From UBA1431 sp002329665 (GTDB lineage: Bacteria > Bacillota > Clostridia > Christensenellales > UBA1431), in the NCBI GenBank assembly GCA_040772545.1, contig JAXGXY010000001.1, positions 930,001 through 994,000 of the forward strand: DNA of 64,000 bases. The letters are read 5' to 3'. Positions within the stretch are counted from its first letter, which is position 1, and each line of letters opens with the position of its first letter. This document shows, piece by piece, positions 42,369 to 50,464 of this stretch. The notes under the pieces were generated by a model. That model ran no database searches, was not told where the DNA came from, and was given only the letters and a program-made list of their open reading frames with translations. The position numbers were made by a program, and so were the translations under genes.

Positions 42369-42683
42369 ATGGCTTCAGACATAATCGCAGAACTCACATC
42401 GGAGAATTTCGACGCAAAGATCGCGAAAGGGACCGTTTTGGTAGATTTCTGGGCGCCCTGGTGCGGCCCGTGCCGCATGGTTGCCCCCGTGCTCGAACAG
42501 ATCGCTGACGAAATGGACGGCAAGGCGACCGTGGCGAAAGTGAACGTGGACCTTCAGCCGGGCATCGCGCAGCGCTTCGGCGTGATGAGCATCCCGACGC
42601 TGATCGTCTTCAAGGACGGGAAGCAGGCCGGGTCCCTGGTGGGCGCGCACCCCAAGGCGTCGATCATGCAACTGCTTTCCTGA
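42369..42683 (+). CDS. trxA: Thioredoxin
   Basis: A 104-aa thioredoxin with WCGPC (C32, C35), the conserved DFWAPWCGPCRM context, and cis-Pro in IPTLIVFKDG. A disulfide reductant for cytoplasmic enzymes. GGGAGG is within the end of the upstream RseC-like gene, implying co-translation. No thioredoxin reductase gene is adjacent. Confidence 0.97.
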   Translation: MASDIIAELTSENFDAKIAKGTVLVDFWAPWCGPCRMVAPVLEQIADEMDGKATVAKVNVDLQPGIAQRFGVMSIPTLIVFKDGKQAGSLVGAHPKASIMQLLS

Positions 42684-42764
42684 GGGATAAATCAAAGGAT
42701 ATAAAACGCCGCTGTTTTGCCGTGCAATCCGGCGTACACATAATTTTACGGGAGAAAACACGAT

Positions 42765-44003
42765 ATGAATGATTTTCAGGTAATCGCCAGCGTTGACCCC
42801 GAGATCGCGCACGTGCTCGAACTGGAACTCAAGCGCCAGCGGGAGCATCTGGAGCTTATCGCGTCCGAGAATTTCGTCAGCGACGCGGTGCTCGCAACGG
42901 CCGGCACGCATCTGACCAACAAGTACGCCGAGGGCTACCCCGGCAAGAGGTACTACGGCGGGTGCGCCCACGTGGACCAGGCCGAGGACCTCGCGCGCGA
43001 GCGGGCAAAGCAGATTTTCGGCGCGGAGCACGCGAACGTACAGCCGCATTCGGGCGCGCAGGCCAACATCGCGGTGTATTTTGCGCTGCTCGACCCCGGC
43101 GACACCATCCTCGGGATGAACCTTTCGCATGGAGGCCATCTGACGCACGGCAGCCCCGTGAACATATCGGGCAAATACTTTAACGTTGTGCCCTACGGCG
43201 TTAGCAGGGACACCGAAACGATCGACTACGACGCCCTGCGCGCGCTCGCGCTCGAACACAGGCCTAAGCTGATCGTGGGCGGGGCGAGCGCGTATCCGCG
43301 GTTCATCGACTTTACAAGGATGCGCGCGATCGCCGACGAAGCCGGCGCCCTCCTTATGGTGGACATGGCCCATATCGCGGGGCTCATCGCCGCGGGCCTG
43401 CACCCCAACCCCGTACCGCACGCGCACGTCGTCACCACGACCACGCACAAGACGCTGCGCGGCCCGCGCGGCGGCATGATCCTGTGCACGGCGGAGCTTG
43501 CAAAAACGATCGACAAGGCGATCTTCCCGGGCACGCAGGGCGGCCCTTTGATGCACATCATCGCGGCGAAGGCGGTCTGCTTCAAAGAAGCGCTCACGGA
43601 CGGTTTCAAGGCGTACCAGCGGCGCATCGTGGACAACGCGCGGGCACTGGCTGCGGGCCTGCAGGAAAACGGGCTGCGCCTTGTATCGGGCGGCACGGAC
43701 AACCACCTGATGCTCATCGACCTCACGCCCAGCGGCCAGACGGGCAAAGCCGTGGAAAAGCTGCTGGAAAAGGCGAACATCACGGTGAACAAGAACACGA
43801 TCCCCTTCGAGACCAAGAGCCCGTTCGTCACCAGCGGCATCCGCGTAGGCACGCCCGCCGTCACCACAAGGGGGATGGGCGAAGCAGAGATGCGCCTGAT
43901 CGCTGATTTGATCGGCACGATCGTCAGGGAAGGGGAGGCCGCAGTCCCGTCCGTAAAGGAAAAGGTGCTCGAACTGTGTAAGCGGTTCCCGCTGTATGAA
44001 TGA
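42765..44003 (+). CDS. glyA: Serine hydroxymethyltransferase
   Basis: A 412-aa PLP enzyme converting serine and tetrahydrofolate to glycine and methylene-THF. Landmarks are LIASENFVSDAVL, KYAEGYPGKRYYGG, HSGAQANIAVY, and the PLP lysine K229 in TTTTHKTLRGPRGG. GGGAG precedes the ATG. Followed by two adjacent terminator hairpins. Confidence 0.98.
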   Translation: MNDFQVIASVDPEIAHVLELELKRQREHLELIASENFVSDAVLATAGTHLTNKYAEGYPGKRYYGGCAHVDQAEDLARERAKQIFGAEHANVQPHSGAQANIAVYFALLDPGDTILGMNLSHGGHLTHGSPVNISGKYFNVVPYGVSRDTETIDYDALRALALEHRPKLIVGGASAYPRFIDFTRMRAIADEAGALLMVDMAHIAGLIAAGLHPNPVPHAHVVTTTTHKTLRGPRGGMILCTAELAKTIDKAIFPGTQGGPLMHIIAAKAVCFKEALTDGFKAYQRRIVDNARALAAGLQENGLRLVSGGTDNHLMLIDLTPSGQTGKAVEKLLEKANITVNKNTIPFETKSPFVTSGIRVGTPAVTTRGMGEAEMRLIADLIGTIVREGEAAVPSVKEKVLELCKRFPLYE

Positions 44004-44013
44004 TCCGTCCTGG

Positions 44014-44076
44014 CCGGCGCAGGCTTTGCGCCGGTCCTTCCTTTCTGTCGAAACGCGCTCATGGCGCGTTTCTTTG
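44014..44076 (+). terminator. Two tandem terminators after glyA
   Basis: First hairpin CCGGCGCA/TGCGCCGG (44014-44034) with a pyrimidine tail; second GAAACGCGC/GCGCGTTTC (44050-44072) followed by TTT. The stretch 44077-44235 beyond them shows no gene or clear signal. Confidence 0.65.
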
Positions 44077-44235
44077 CCGTACAGGCGCGCATTTTGTCGA
44101 TTCGCTGCTTTCGGCCCGCCATCGGCGGCAAGCCGAAATAAGGCATGTCCCGCGGTATGGCTCCCTGTATGCGCGCTGGCCCGGTTTTCTCCTCAATATC
44201 ACGTCAGGAAGCATATTTGCTTTGCATATCCAAAG

Positions 44236-44264
44236 TTGACACAAATTATAGGATATGATAAGTT
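44236..44264 (+). promoter_or_regulatory. Promoter of iscR-iscS-iscU
   Basis: Perfect TTGACA (44236-44241) with a weak -10 TAAGTT (44259-44264) at 17 bases. The weak -10 and the overlapping operator-like repeat fit a regulated promoter. Confidence 0.55.
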
Positions 44265-44286
44265 TAATACCGACATAAATTATAGG
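44238..44286 (+). promoter_or_regulatory. Paired operator-like repeats before iscR
   Basis: GACACAAATTATAGG (44238-44252) and GACATAAATTATAGG (44272-44286) differ at one base and start 34 bases apart. One overlaps the -35 region, the other lies just before the ribosome site. Probable binding sites for the Rrf2 regulator encoded next (autoregulation). Confidence 0.6.
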
Positions 44287-44303
44287 CAATGGAGGCGGTA
44301 AGG

Positions 44304-44750
44304 TTGGTGCTATCGACCAGGAGCAGGTACGGTCTCAGGGCGATGTTCGACCTTGCGCTCAACTACGGAACCGGTCCCGTCGCGCTGAAAACGGTCGCGG
44401 AAAGGCAGAAGCTTCCGGAGCAGTACCTCGAGCAGATCGTGATCGGGCTGCGCAGAGCGAGGCTCCTTCGGGGTGTGCGCGGCGCGCAGGGCGGATACAT
44501 ACTGACCCGGCCGCCGGAAAAGATAACGGTGGGGGACATCATACGCGCGCTGGAAACCGCGATCACGCCGGCCAACTGCGTCGGCGACGATTCCGAACCC
44601 GGTTGTGAGCTTGCGGATTTTTGCCCGTCGCGCGCGGTGTGGGCCAAGATCGGGGAAAGCATAAACAACGCGATGGACGGTATCACGCTGGCGGATATGA
44701 TAGACGATTACAAGGGCATGTGTCCTTCGGTCACACTTTCATCAGATTGA
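44304..44750 (+). CDS. iscR: Rrf2 family Fe-S regulator (IscR-like)
   Basis: A 148-aa winged-helix regulator. It starts MVLSTRSRYGLRAMFDLA, with recognition region LPEQYLEQIVIGLRRARLL and GAQGGYILTRPP. Three cysteines (C92, C101, C107) in the expected loop could bind a [2Fe-2S] cluster. TTG 44304 is chosen because it restores the family N-terminus and has GGAGG 8 bases upstream; ATG 44289 would include the ribosome site. It precedes iscS and iscU and probably senses Fe-S status to control them. Confidence 0.92.
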   Translation: MVLSTRSRYGLRAMFDLALNYGTGPVALKTVAERQKLPEQYLEQIVIGLRRARLLRGVRGAQGGYILTRPPEKITVGDIIRALETAITPANCVGDDSEPGCELADFCPSRAVWAKIGESINNAMDGITLADMIDDYKGMCPSVTLSSD

Positions 44751-44763
44751 GGAGATATAGCAC

Positions 44764-45951
44764 ATGGACAGGAAGATTTACATGGATCATGCGGCGACGA
44801 CCGGCGTATGCGACGAGGTGCTCGAAGCGATGATGCCGTATTTTCGGGAGAAATCGGGGAATCCGAGCAGCCTGCACACGTTCGGGCGCGAGGCGCGCGC
44901 CGCCGTGGACAAGGCGCGCAGCCAGGCGGCAGTGGCGATCAACGCGCTGCCCGAGGAGATCTTTTTTACGTCGGGAGGCACGGAATCGGACAATCTGGCC
45001 ATCAAGGGCGTCGCGGAGGCGAGCAGGCATAAGGGAAACCATATCATCACCACCGCGATTGAGCACCCCGCCGTGCTCAACACCTGCAAGTACATGAAGA
45101 AGAACGGATACGACGTCACGTTCCTGCCTGTGGACGAGCACGGGCTGGTGACGCATGAGCAGGTCATGGCGGCCGTAACGGACAAAACGGTGCTCATCAG
45201 CGTCATGTTCGCCAACAACGAGATAGGGACGATCGAGCCCATCGCGCAGATAGGCGCCCTCGCGCGCGAAAGGGGCATACCGTTCCACACCGATGCGGTG
45301 CAGGCGGCGGGCGTAGTCCCCATCGACGTGGAAGCGATGCACATCGACCTTTTGTCCGTTTCGGCGCATAAGATGTACGGGCCCAAGGGCACCGGCATGC
45401 TCTACATAAAAAAGGGCGTCCCGATGAGCGCGCAGATGCAGGGCGGGAGCCACGAGAGCCGCAGGCGCGCGGGCACGGAGAACGTTCCCGGCATCGTCGG
45501 TTTCGGCCAGGCGATCGAGACGGCGGTCGCCGGGATGGAAACGAACGCGCGGCGCATCACGGCCCTTCGCGACCGGCTGATCGCCGGCATCGAGAAGCGC
45601 ATCCCGAACGTGCGGCTCAACGGGCACCGCACGAAACGCCTGCCCGGCAACGTCAACTTCAGCATCGAATTCCTCGAGGGGGAATCGCTGATCCTCATGC
45701 TGGACATGCGCGGCATCGCGGCGTCCACGGGTTCGGCCTGCGCCGCGGGCTCCCTGGACCCGTCGCACGTGCTCATGGCCATCGGCCTGCCGCATGAAAT
45801 CGCGCACGGTTCGCTGCGGCTCACGCTCGGCCGCTGCAACACGCAAGAGGATGTGGACTACGTCATCGACCAGGTGGAGGCCGTCGCGGAGCGGCTCAGG
45901 GAGATGTCGCCACTGTTTATGCAAAGGAAAGAGGACGCGAAGCATGTATAG
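44764..45951 (+). CDS. iscS: Cysteine desulfurase (IscS/NifS)
   Basis: A 395-aa PLP enzyme that takes sulfur from cysteine for Fe-S clusters. K203 in SVSAHKMYGPKG binds PLP; the catalytic Cys326 lies in STGSACAAGSLDPSHVL, the short-loop class I (NifS/IscS) form. FFTSGGTESDNLAI and TDAVQAAG are further landmarks. Gene 14 bases after iscR, and its end overlaps the iscU start by 8 bases, so the three form an operon. Confidence 0.97.
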   Translation: MDRKIYMDHAATTGVCDEVLEAMMPYFREKSGNPSSLHTFGREARAAVDKARSQAAVAINALPEEIFFTSGGTESDNLAIKGVAEASRHKGNHIITTAIEHPAVLNTCKYMKKNGYDVTFLPVDEHGLVTHEQVMAAVTDKTVLISVMFANNEIGTIEPIAQIGALARERGIPFHTDAVQAAGVVPIDVEAMHIDLLSVSAHKMYGPKGTGMLYIKKGVPMSAQMQGGSHESRRRAGTENVPGIVGFGQAIETAVAGMETNARRITALRDRLIAGIEKRIPNVRLNGHRTKRLPGNVNFSIEFLEGESLILMLDMRGIAASTGSACAAGSLDPSHVLMAIGLPHEIAHGSLRLTLGRCNTQEDVDYVIDQVEAVAERLREMSPLFMQRKEDAKHV

Positions 45952-46315
45952 CGAAAAAGTAATGGATCATTTTGCCAACCCGAGGAACGTCGGCGAGATC
46001 GAGAACCCGGACGGCGTCGGCCAGGTCGGCAACCCGACCTGCGGAGACATCATGCGCATCACGCTGAAGATCGACAACAACGTGATCGTAGACGCGAAGT
46101 TCAAGACGTTCGGCTGCGGGGCGGCCGTGGCGTCGAGCAGCATGGCGACGGAGATGATTATCGGCAGGACCGTCGACGAGGCGCTGAAGCTCACCAACAG
46201 GGCCGTGATGGAGGCGCTCGGAGGACTGCCGCCCGTGAAGATACACTGCTCGGTACTGGCCGAGCAGGCGGTCCAGGCCGCGATAGACGATTACAGGAGC
46301 AAACAGAAGTATTGA
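45944..46315 (+). CDS. iscU: Fe-S cluster scaffold IscU/NifU N-terminal type
   Basis: A 123-aa scaffold with all three cluster cysteines (C33 in NPTCGD, C58 in TFGCGAA, C102 in IHCSVLAE) and the exchange-promoting Asp35. Starts MYSEKVMDHFANPRNVGE. No NifU C-terminal or ferredoxin domain. ATG 45944 lies inside the iscS end with GAGGA upstream. It receives sulfur from IscS. Followed by a terminator. Confidence 0.96.
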   Translation: MYSEKVMDHFANPRNVGEIENPDGVGQVGNPTCGDIMRITLKIDNNVIVDAKFKTFGCGAAVASSSMATEMIIGRTVDEALKLTNRAVMEALGGLPPVKIHCSVLAEQAVQAAIDDYRSKQKY

Positions 46316-46371
46316 CCCACGCGGGGCAAACGCGGGTTGCCACATTGAAACGAAAGAAACGCCGGGTACCG

Positions 46372-46405
46372 GATGCCGAACCGAAGGTTCGGCATCTGTT
46401 TTTTT
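46372..46405 (+). terminator. Terminator after iscU
   Basis: GATGCCGAACC/GGTTCGGCATC, 11-bp perfect stem with loop GAA, followed by TGTTTTTTT. Confidence 0.9.
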
Positions 46406-46562
46406 ATTGGGCGCGCCTTGTATGGTGCCGTGTTGTTTTCGGGCAAACGAGGTCTTAGAGACCGCCAACGACTGCATATCGCATTCGCCTTTCTTGAATT
46501 TTCCTGCATTATAAAGTTGCGGCATGGCAAACTATCCATGAAAACGAATGCGCGGAGGTCCC

Positions 46563-47048
46563 ATGATCCGTCAAAGCGGCCTGATCGGCATCACGGTGGT
46601 GGAGGACAGCGACCAAAGGCGCGTCCTCGGCAGGGTGCGGTCCTTCGAGGCCTGCACGGAAACGAAGGCGCTGCTGGGCTTCACCTACGCGGCGGGCGGC
46701 GTCATCCGCAGGCGCGTGTTCGTGCCCCGCGACAAAATAACGGAGATCGACAGCGGCTTCATTACGGTGAAAAGGCCCGATAAGAAGGCGAAGCGCCCCA
46801 AGGACGCGCTCGAACTGAGCAAGCGCCTGGAAGTCGTGGACCAGGACGGAAATTACCTTGGCTTCGTGGTGGATTTCTTCCTGGACGAAAAGCGCATCGG
46901 GCTCGATTCGCTCGAGGTTTCCCGCGGGGTGTTCGAGGACGTGCAGTCCGGCCGCTTCAGGGTGAAAGAATTCTCGCGCATGGAGTATTCGGAAAAAATC
47001 ATCGCAGTACGCAAAAACGAACAGGGAGAAAGAAGGGGAGAAACATGA
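46563..47048 (+). CDS. PRC-barrel domain protein
   Basis: A 161-aa soluble protein with two PRC-barrel-like beta units: about 1-75 (GLIGITVVEDSDQRRVLGRV to ITEIDSGFITV) and about 85-150 (LELSKRLEVVDQDGNYLGFV to VFEDVQSGRF). Such proteins are common in spore formers (YlmC/YrrD-like), without known activity; they probably mediate protein contacts. ATG 46563 has GGAGG upstream. The next small gene overlaps its stop by four bases. Confidence 0.82.
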   Translation: MIRQSGLIGITVVEDSDQRRVLGRVRSFEACTETKALLGFTYAAGGVIRRRVFVPRDKITEIDSGFITVKRPDKKAKRPKDALELSKRLEVVDQDGNYLGFVVDFFLDEKRIGLDSLEVSRGVFEDVQSGRFRVKEFSRMEYSEKIIAVRKNEQGERRGET

Positions 47049-47209
47049 ATGCCAGGTTTATGATGGGAATTGTCGCCGGGACCGCGCTGGGCGTTGCGGG
47101 CGCCTTCATGCTCATGCAGCAGATACAGCCGGGAACCACCAAAAGCCTTATGAGAAACGGAAAGCGTATGATCAGCCGGTATACGCGTTCCATGGGCGCA
47201 AACATGTGA
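47045..47209 (+). CDS. Small membrane protein (54 aa), YtxH/YrrD-neighbour type
   Basis: A 54-aa peptide starting MNARFMMGIVAGTALGVAG. It has one hydrophobic segment (about 6-26) and a basic, Met-rich tail (KSLMRNGKRMISRYTRS). The ATG overlaps the previous stop (ATGA), GGGGAGA lies upstream, and the AI-2E-type gene starts 4 bases after its stop, so translation is coupled on both sides. Its position and glycine-rich helix recall short YtxH-like membrane proteins; function unknown. Confidence 0.75.
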   Translation: MNARFMMGIVAGTALGVAGAFMLMQQIQPGTTKSLMRNGKRMISRYTRSMGANM

Positions 47210-47213
47210 TCGG

Positions 47214-48299
47214 ATGAGCTTGCCGGAAACCGCAGAAAAGGCCAGGGAAAAAGAACAGCAGCGAAGGAGCAGGAACGTTTTCATAGCCGCGCTCGTCATC
47301 CTGGCCGTTCTTCTTATCCTGGCGGGTCCCGGATTGTGGCAGGCGCTGTCGCCGGTCTGGCTGGCGGCGGCGCTTGCCTATGCGCTTTTCCCGGTCGTGC
47401 GCGCGCTGGAAAAGAAGTTTTCGCGTACCCTGTCGGTCTCGATCGTGCTGGCCCTGCTCGTCGCGGTTTTCGTGGCGGCAATCGTCTGGCTCATCCCGCT
47501 CGCGGTGAAACAGGCGGGCGACCTGGTCCAAAACATGCCCGGTTATATCCGGCAGGTAAAAGGGTCGCTGTTCCGGTGGCAGCAATGGCTGGACAAAAAC
47601 GCCATCCCCGTCAACCTAGTCGCGGTCCTGGACGACGCGGCCAAAAACGCCGGGAGCTATATAGCAGGCCTCCTGCCCCATGCCGCCGGGGCGGCCTCGG
47701 CGCTCGTAAGCGCGTTCGTGGTCATTTTGCTCACGCCGCTGTACATCTTCTATTATCTGAAAGAAAGAGAACGCTTCATCAACGGTATACTATACTACGT
47801 CCCGTTTCACATCCGCCCACTCATCCGCAGCATCGGGCACCGCATCCACGTCGTGCTGGGCAGGTTTTTACGGGCGCAACTGCTCATAGCGGTCATCACG
47901 GCCGTGCTCATCACGGCCGCGTATTTCATCGTCGGCCAGAGCTACGCGATCCTGTTCGGATTCGTGATGGGGGTTTTCAGCCTGTTCCCGTACATAGGGC
48001 CCGTGCTGGGCGCCATACCGCCGATAATCGTCTCCCTTCTCGCGGGGAACATGCAGTGGCTCCCCACGCTGCTGGCGATCGTGGTCGTACAGCAGCTCAT
48101 CGGGACGGTAATCGCCCCGCGCATACTGGGCAAGGAGGTGGACCTGCACCCCGTCCATATCCTCACGGCCATACTCGCGGGCGCATATGTGGCCGGGTTG
48201 TGGGGAGCGCTGTTCGCGATCCCGGTCGCCCTCATCCTGCTGGCTATCATCAGGGAAATTTTTACGTATACGATACAAATCAGACACCATCCCCGTTGA
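47214..48299 (+). CDS. AI-2E family transporter
   Basis: A 361-aa membrane protein with about seven helices. Family features are LSPVWLAAALAYALFPVVRALEKK near the start, LTPLYIFYYLKERERF in the centre, and the C-terminal half GVFSLFPYIGPVLGAIP and RILGKEVDLHPVHIL. Despite the family name, members include Na+/H+ antiporters and exporters, and the substrate here is unknown. In Bacilli such a gene (yrrI) lies before alaS-ireB-ruvX; here alaS is absent. Confidence 0.88.
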   Translation: MSLPETAEKAREKEQQRRSRNVFIAALVILAVLLILAGPGLWQALSPVWLAAALAYALFPVVRALEKKFSRTLSVSIVLALLVAVFVAAIVWLIPLAVKQAGDLVQNMPGYIRQVKGSLFRWQQWLDKNAIPVNLVAVLDDAAKNAGSYIAGLLPHAAGAASALVSAFVVILLTPLYIFYYLKERERFINGILYYVPFHIRPLIRSIGHRIHVVLGRFLRAQLLIAVITAVLITAAYFIVGQSYAILFGFVMGVFSLFPYIGPVLGAIPPIIVSLLAGNMQWLPTLLAIVVVQQLIGTVIAPRILGKEVDLHPVHILTAILAGAYVAGLWGALFAIPVALILLAIIREIFTYTIQIRHHPR

Positions 48300-48324
48300 A
48301 AATCTGCCATTGATTGGATATAAT
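48296..48324 (+). promoter_or_regulatory. Sigma-A promoter of ireB
   Basis: TTGAAA (48296-48301), 17-base spacer, perfect TATAAT (48319-48324). The TGA of the previous gene (48297-48299) is inside the -35 hexamer. Confidence 0.85.
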
Positions 48325-48352
48325 GACCACAGAACTGTGCGGAGGTATCGAG

Positions 48353-48619
48353 ATGAACGATTCGCTGGGCGAAACGATCCAGTTTTCGCTTGACAAGGAC
48401 ACGCCGCTGAACAATGCGCATGATATCCTCATGCACACGTGCCGCGCGATGAAGGAAAAAGGGTACGACCCCATCAACCAGCTGGTAGGGTACATCATAT
48501 CGGGCGACCCTACGTATATCACCAGCCACAACAACGCGCGCCACCTCATTCGGAGGATCGAGCGCGACGAACTGCTAGAAGAGGTTATCGGCTTCTATCT
48601 CGAGCAGAAGGCCCTATAG
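48353..48619 (+). CDS. ireB: IreB family regulatory phosphoprotein (UPF0297)
   Basis: An 88-aa protein. In Enterococcus the homologue is phosphorylated by the PASTA kinase IreK and acts in cephalosporin resistance. Landmarks are TIQFSLDKD (with the phosphorylatable Thr region), YDPINQLVGYIISGDPTYIT and NARHLIRRIERDELLEE. ATG 48353 has GGAGG upstream. Normally part of alaS-ireB-ruvX-DUF1292; here a hairpin and a 450-base repeat-bearing gap separate it from ruvX. Confidence 0.93.
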   Translation: MNDSLGETIQFSLDKDTPLNNAHDILMHTCRAMKEKGYDPINQLVGYIISGDPTYITSHNNARHLIRRIERDELLEEVIGFYLEQKAL

Positions 48620-48642
48620 ACCGGCTGCATTGGCGTGAAGCA

Positions 48643-48672
48643 AAGGGGACACAGGCGTACCTGTGTCCCCTT
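48643..48672 (+). terminator. Perfect hairpin after ireB
   Basis: AAGGGGACACAGG/CCTGTGTCCCCTT, 13-bp stem with loop CGTA, 23 bases past the ireB stop. No U-run. It may act as terminator or as a mobile REP-like hairpin. Confidence 0.6.
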
Positions 48673-48990
48673 GAGATAGCGGCCGGCCTTGGAAAAAAAC
48701 GGTGTTACGGGACCGTCGGCCTCCGTACGCGATGGTTTTTTCGCACCTTTGATATTAATAACCTCCCGAGGCTTTCAGGGAACGCAGCTTCAAGCGTAAC
48801 GCACAAGCAAGCAAGCTCTCCCGGGGCTTTGAGGGATCGCCCGTCGCAAACTGCTCCACTCATAATCCCCCTGTCGCTTTGCGGCCGCGGGTTTCTTCGT
48901 CCCGCTCCGCTGCCCTCCTCTTCACAGCATAGTTGCGTTTGCGCGGGGGTTGCCCAGGCAGGGCTTTGCCGGGCGGCAGGCGCGGCATGC
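48673..48990 (-). repeat. Degenerate inverted copy (C) of the plsX-upstream repeat
   Basis: On the minus strand, 48990 to 48780 reads in the same order as unit B: GGCAAAGCCCTGCC, a decayed leading hairpin, GAAGAGGAGGGCAGCGGAGC, CGCAAAGCGACAGGGGG and GCAGTTTGCGACGGG. Similarity is patchy, and the leading hairpin no longer pairs well. The interval 48673-48780 shows nothing else. Confidence 0.6.
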
Positions 48991-49099
48991 GCGTCCATTA
49001 ATACCGATAAAGAGCCCGAAAGGATGTCATCGGCAACCGTACCCGGGTTATAAACGCGGGCGGACGACCCCATAATAAGGCATGAAGGAGGGGACGAAT

Positions 49100-49516
49100 T
49101 TGCGTATCGCGGCCCTGGATGTCGGAGAAAAACGCATCGGCATCGCGCTCAGCGATGCGTTCGGCTGGACGGCGCAGGGACTGGAAACATACAGCAGGCT
49201 GGAGGAATCGAAGGACTGCGAGTACATCGCCGGGCTGTTGAAAAAAAAAGGCGCGCAACGAATCGTCGTCGGGCTGCCGGTCAACATGGACGGGAGCCTT
49301 GGCCGCCAGGCCGAATACGTACAGGCGTTCGCGAAAGCCCTTTCGGCGCACACCGACCTCCCCGTGGAGTTCTGGGACGAGCGGTTGAGCACCGCCGCCG
49401 CCCGGCGCACCCTCCTCGAGGCGGATGTATCCAGGAAAAAAAGGAAGAAAGTGATCGATAAGATGGCAGCCGCGCATATCCTCCAGGGCTATCTGGACCG
49501 GCGGCACAACGAATGA
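49100..49516 (+). CDS. ruvX: RuvX/YqgF, pre-16S rRNA nuclease
   Basis: A 138-aa RNase-H-fold protein implicated in 16S rRNA 5'-end maturation. MRIAALDVGEKRIGIALSD contains the first catalytic Asp, VVGLPVNMDGSLG the central motif, and FWDERLSTAAA the conserved Asp-Glu-Arg. TTG 49100 is chosen, with AGGAGGGG 6 bases upstream; ATG 49082 would place that site inside the gene. Followed 17 bases later by DUF1292. Confidence 0.94.
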   Translation: MRIAALDVGEKRIGIALSDAFGWTAQGLETYSRLEESKDCEYIAGLLKKKGAQRIVVGLPVNMDGSLGRQAEYVQAFAKALSAHTDLPVEFWDERLSTAAARRTLLEADVSRKKRKKVIDKMAAAHILQGYLDRRHNE

Positions 49517-49533
49517 GAAAAGGAGGCCATGAC

Positions 49534-49863
49534 ATGGCTGACACGAACGAAGGCGAAAGGATGTCTGTCGTCGAACTGGTAGACGAAAACGGCCAGAACG
49601 CGCAGTTCGAGCACCTGATGACGCTTGAGCATAAAGGTTCGGACTATATCGTGCTCTACCCCCTGGACGAAATAGAGGGCGTCGACGAAGACGAAGTGAT
49701 GATCATGCGCGTGGAATCGGACGGGGAAGCGGACACCTACTACCCCGTGGAGGATACCGAGACCCTCGAAGAAGTGTTCTCGATCTTCATGGAAACGTTC
49801 GAGGACGAGGACGATGATGATGACGGCTTCGACGAAAACGATGAGGACGGCGGCCCTCTGTAA
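49534..49863 (+). CDS. DUF1292 family protein (YrzB)
   Basis: A 109-aa acidic protein. The DUF1292 core is VVELVDENGQNAQFEHLMTLEHKGSDYIVLYPLD in its usual place, then DEVMIMRVE. The C-terminal tail is very acidic (Glu/Asp run from about 85 to 105). ATG 49534 has AGGAGG 7 bases upstream. The family always follows ruvX in Firmicutes; its role is unknown. Confidence 0.9.
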   Translation: MADTNEGERMSVVELVDENGQNAQFEHLMTLEHKGSDYIVLYPLDEIEGVDEDEVMIMRVESDGEADTYYPVEDTETLEEVFSIFMETFEDEDDDDDGFDENDEDGGPL

Positions 49864-49916
49864 TTTCCCTGAAACGGCGGGAAGCACGCCAAAGGGCCCT
49901 GCCGTGGAATCCGCGC

Positions 49917-49945
49917 TTGACAATTCTCCCTCAATGCGCTATCCT
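49917..49945 (+). promoter_or_regulatory. Sigma-A promoter of ylxM-ffh
   Basis: Perfect TTGACA (49917-49922), 17-base spacer, TATCCT (49940-49945). Confidence 0.7.
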
Positions 49946-49951
49946 GTTTGA

Positions 49952-50107
49952 GAGTGTAAAGGCTGACGCCTTTACGCATTCGCCGTCCCGGATACAGACT
50001 TCCCCACAGGGGTTGGGGTATCGCAATCTTATTTAAAGCGGCGTCTGAACGACGGGAAAACCGGCGTAAACCGAAGGTTTACGCCGGCTGATGGAGGGGC
50101 GAGTGAA
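49952..50107 (+). other. Long structured leader of ylxM-ffh
   Basis: About 155 bases between promoter and start. It contains GTAAAGG/CCTTTAC (49957-49976, loop CTGACG), a CCCC/GGGG hairpin near 50004-50020, and a perfect 12-bp hairpin CCGGCGTAAACC/GGTTTACGCCGG (50061-50087, loop GAA). The last hairpin ends 5 bases before the ribosome site GGAGGGG. No U-run follows, so translation control or transcript protection is more likely than termination. Confidence 0.5.
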
Positions 50108-50464
50108 GTGGAGAAGCGCGTGCAAATAGGGTGCCTCCTCGACATCTACGGAGGACTCCTGACCGAACGCCAGCAATCCGTACTGGACGAACACTACAAC
50201 CAGGACCTGTCGCTTTCCGAGATCGCGCAGCGGCGCGGCATCAGCAGGCAGGCCGTGCTCGACGTCCTGCGAAGGGGCGAGGCGCAGCTGTCGGGATGGG
50301 AAAAAAAGCTGGGCGTCTATGCGCTGTACCGGAAGAACACTCAGGCGCTGGACACATGCCTCGCATTGTGCGACGGGATCGAAGGGGACGGCGACGCGCT
50401 GCGGGCGCTGAAAAAGGAGCTCAACGCGCTCCGCGCCGGTTGGGAGGACGCAGATGGCATTTGA
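50108..50464 (+). CDS. ylxM: YlxM, SRP-associated helix-turn-helix protein
   Basis: A 118-aa protein with a sigma-70 region 4-like HTH: LLTERQQSVLDEHYNQDLSLSEIAQRRGISRQAVLD (about 17-52). It precedes ffh in most Firmicutes and has been reported to modulate SRP activity in streptococci; a direct DNA target is not known. Start GTG 50108 with GGAGGGG upstream. Its end overlaps the ffh start by 11 bases. Confidence 0.92.
   Translation: MEKRVQIGCLLDIYGGLLTERQQSVLDEHYNQDLSLSEIAQRRGISRQAVLDVLRRGEAQLSGWEKKLGVYALYRKNTQALDTCLALCDGIEGDGDALRALKKELNALRAGWEDADGI

Noticed and set aside
46494..46515. Promoter for the PRC-barrel gene from TTGAAT and TATAAA
   Set aside because: The two hexamers are only 10 bases apart, and no alternative -35 or sporulation-sigma match fits.
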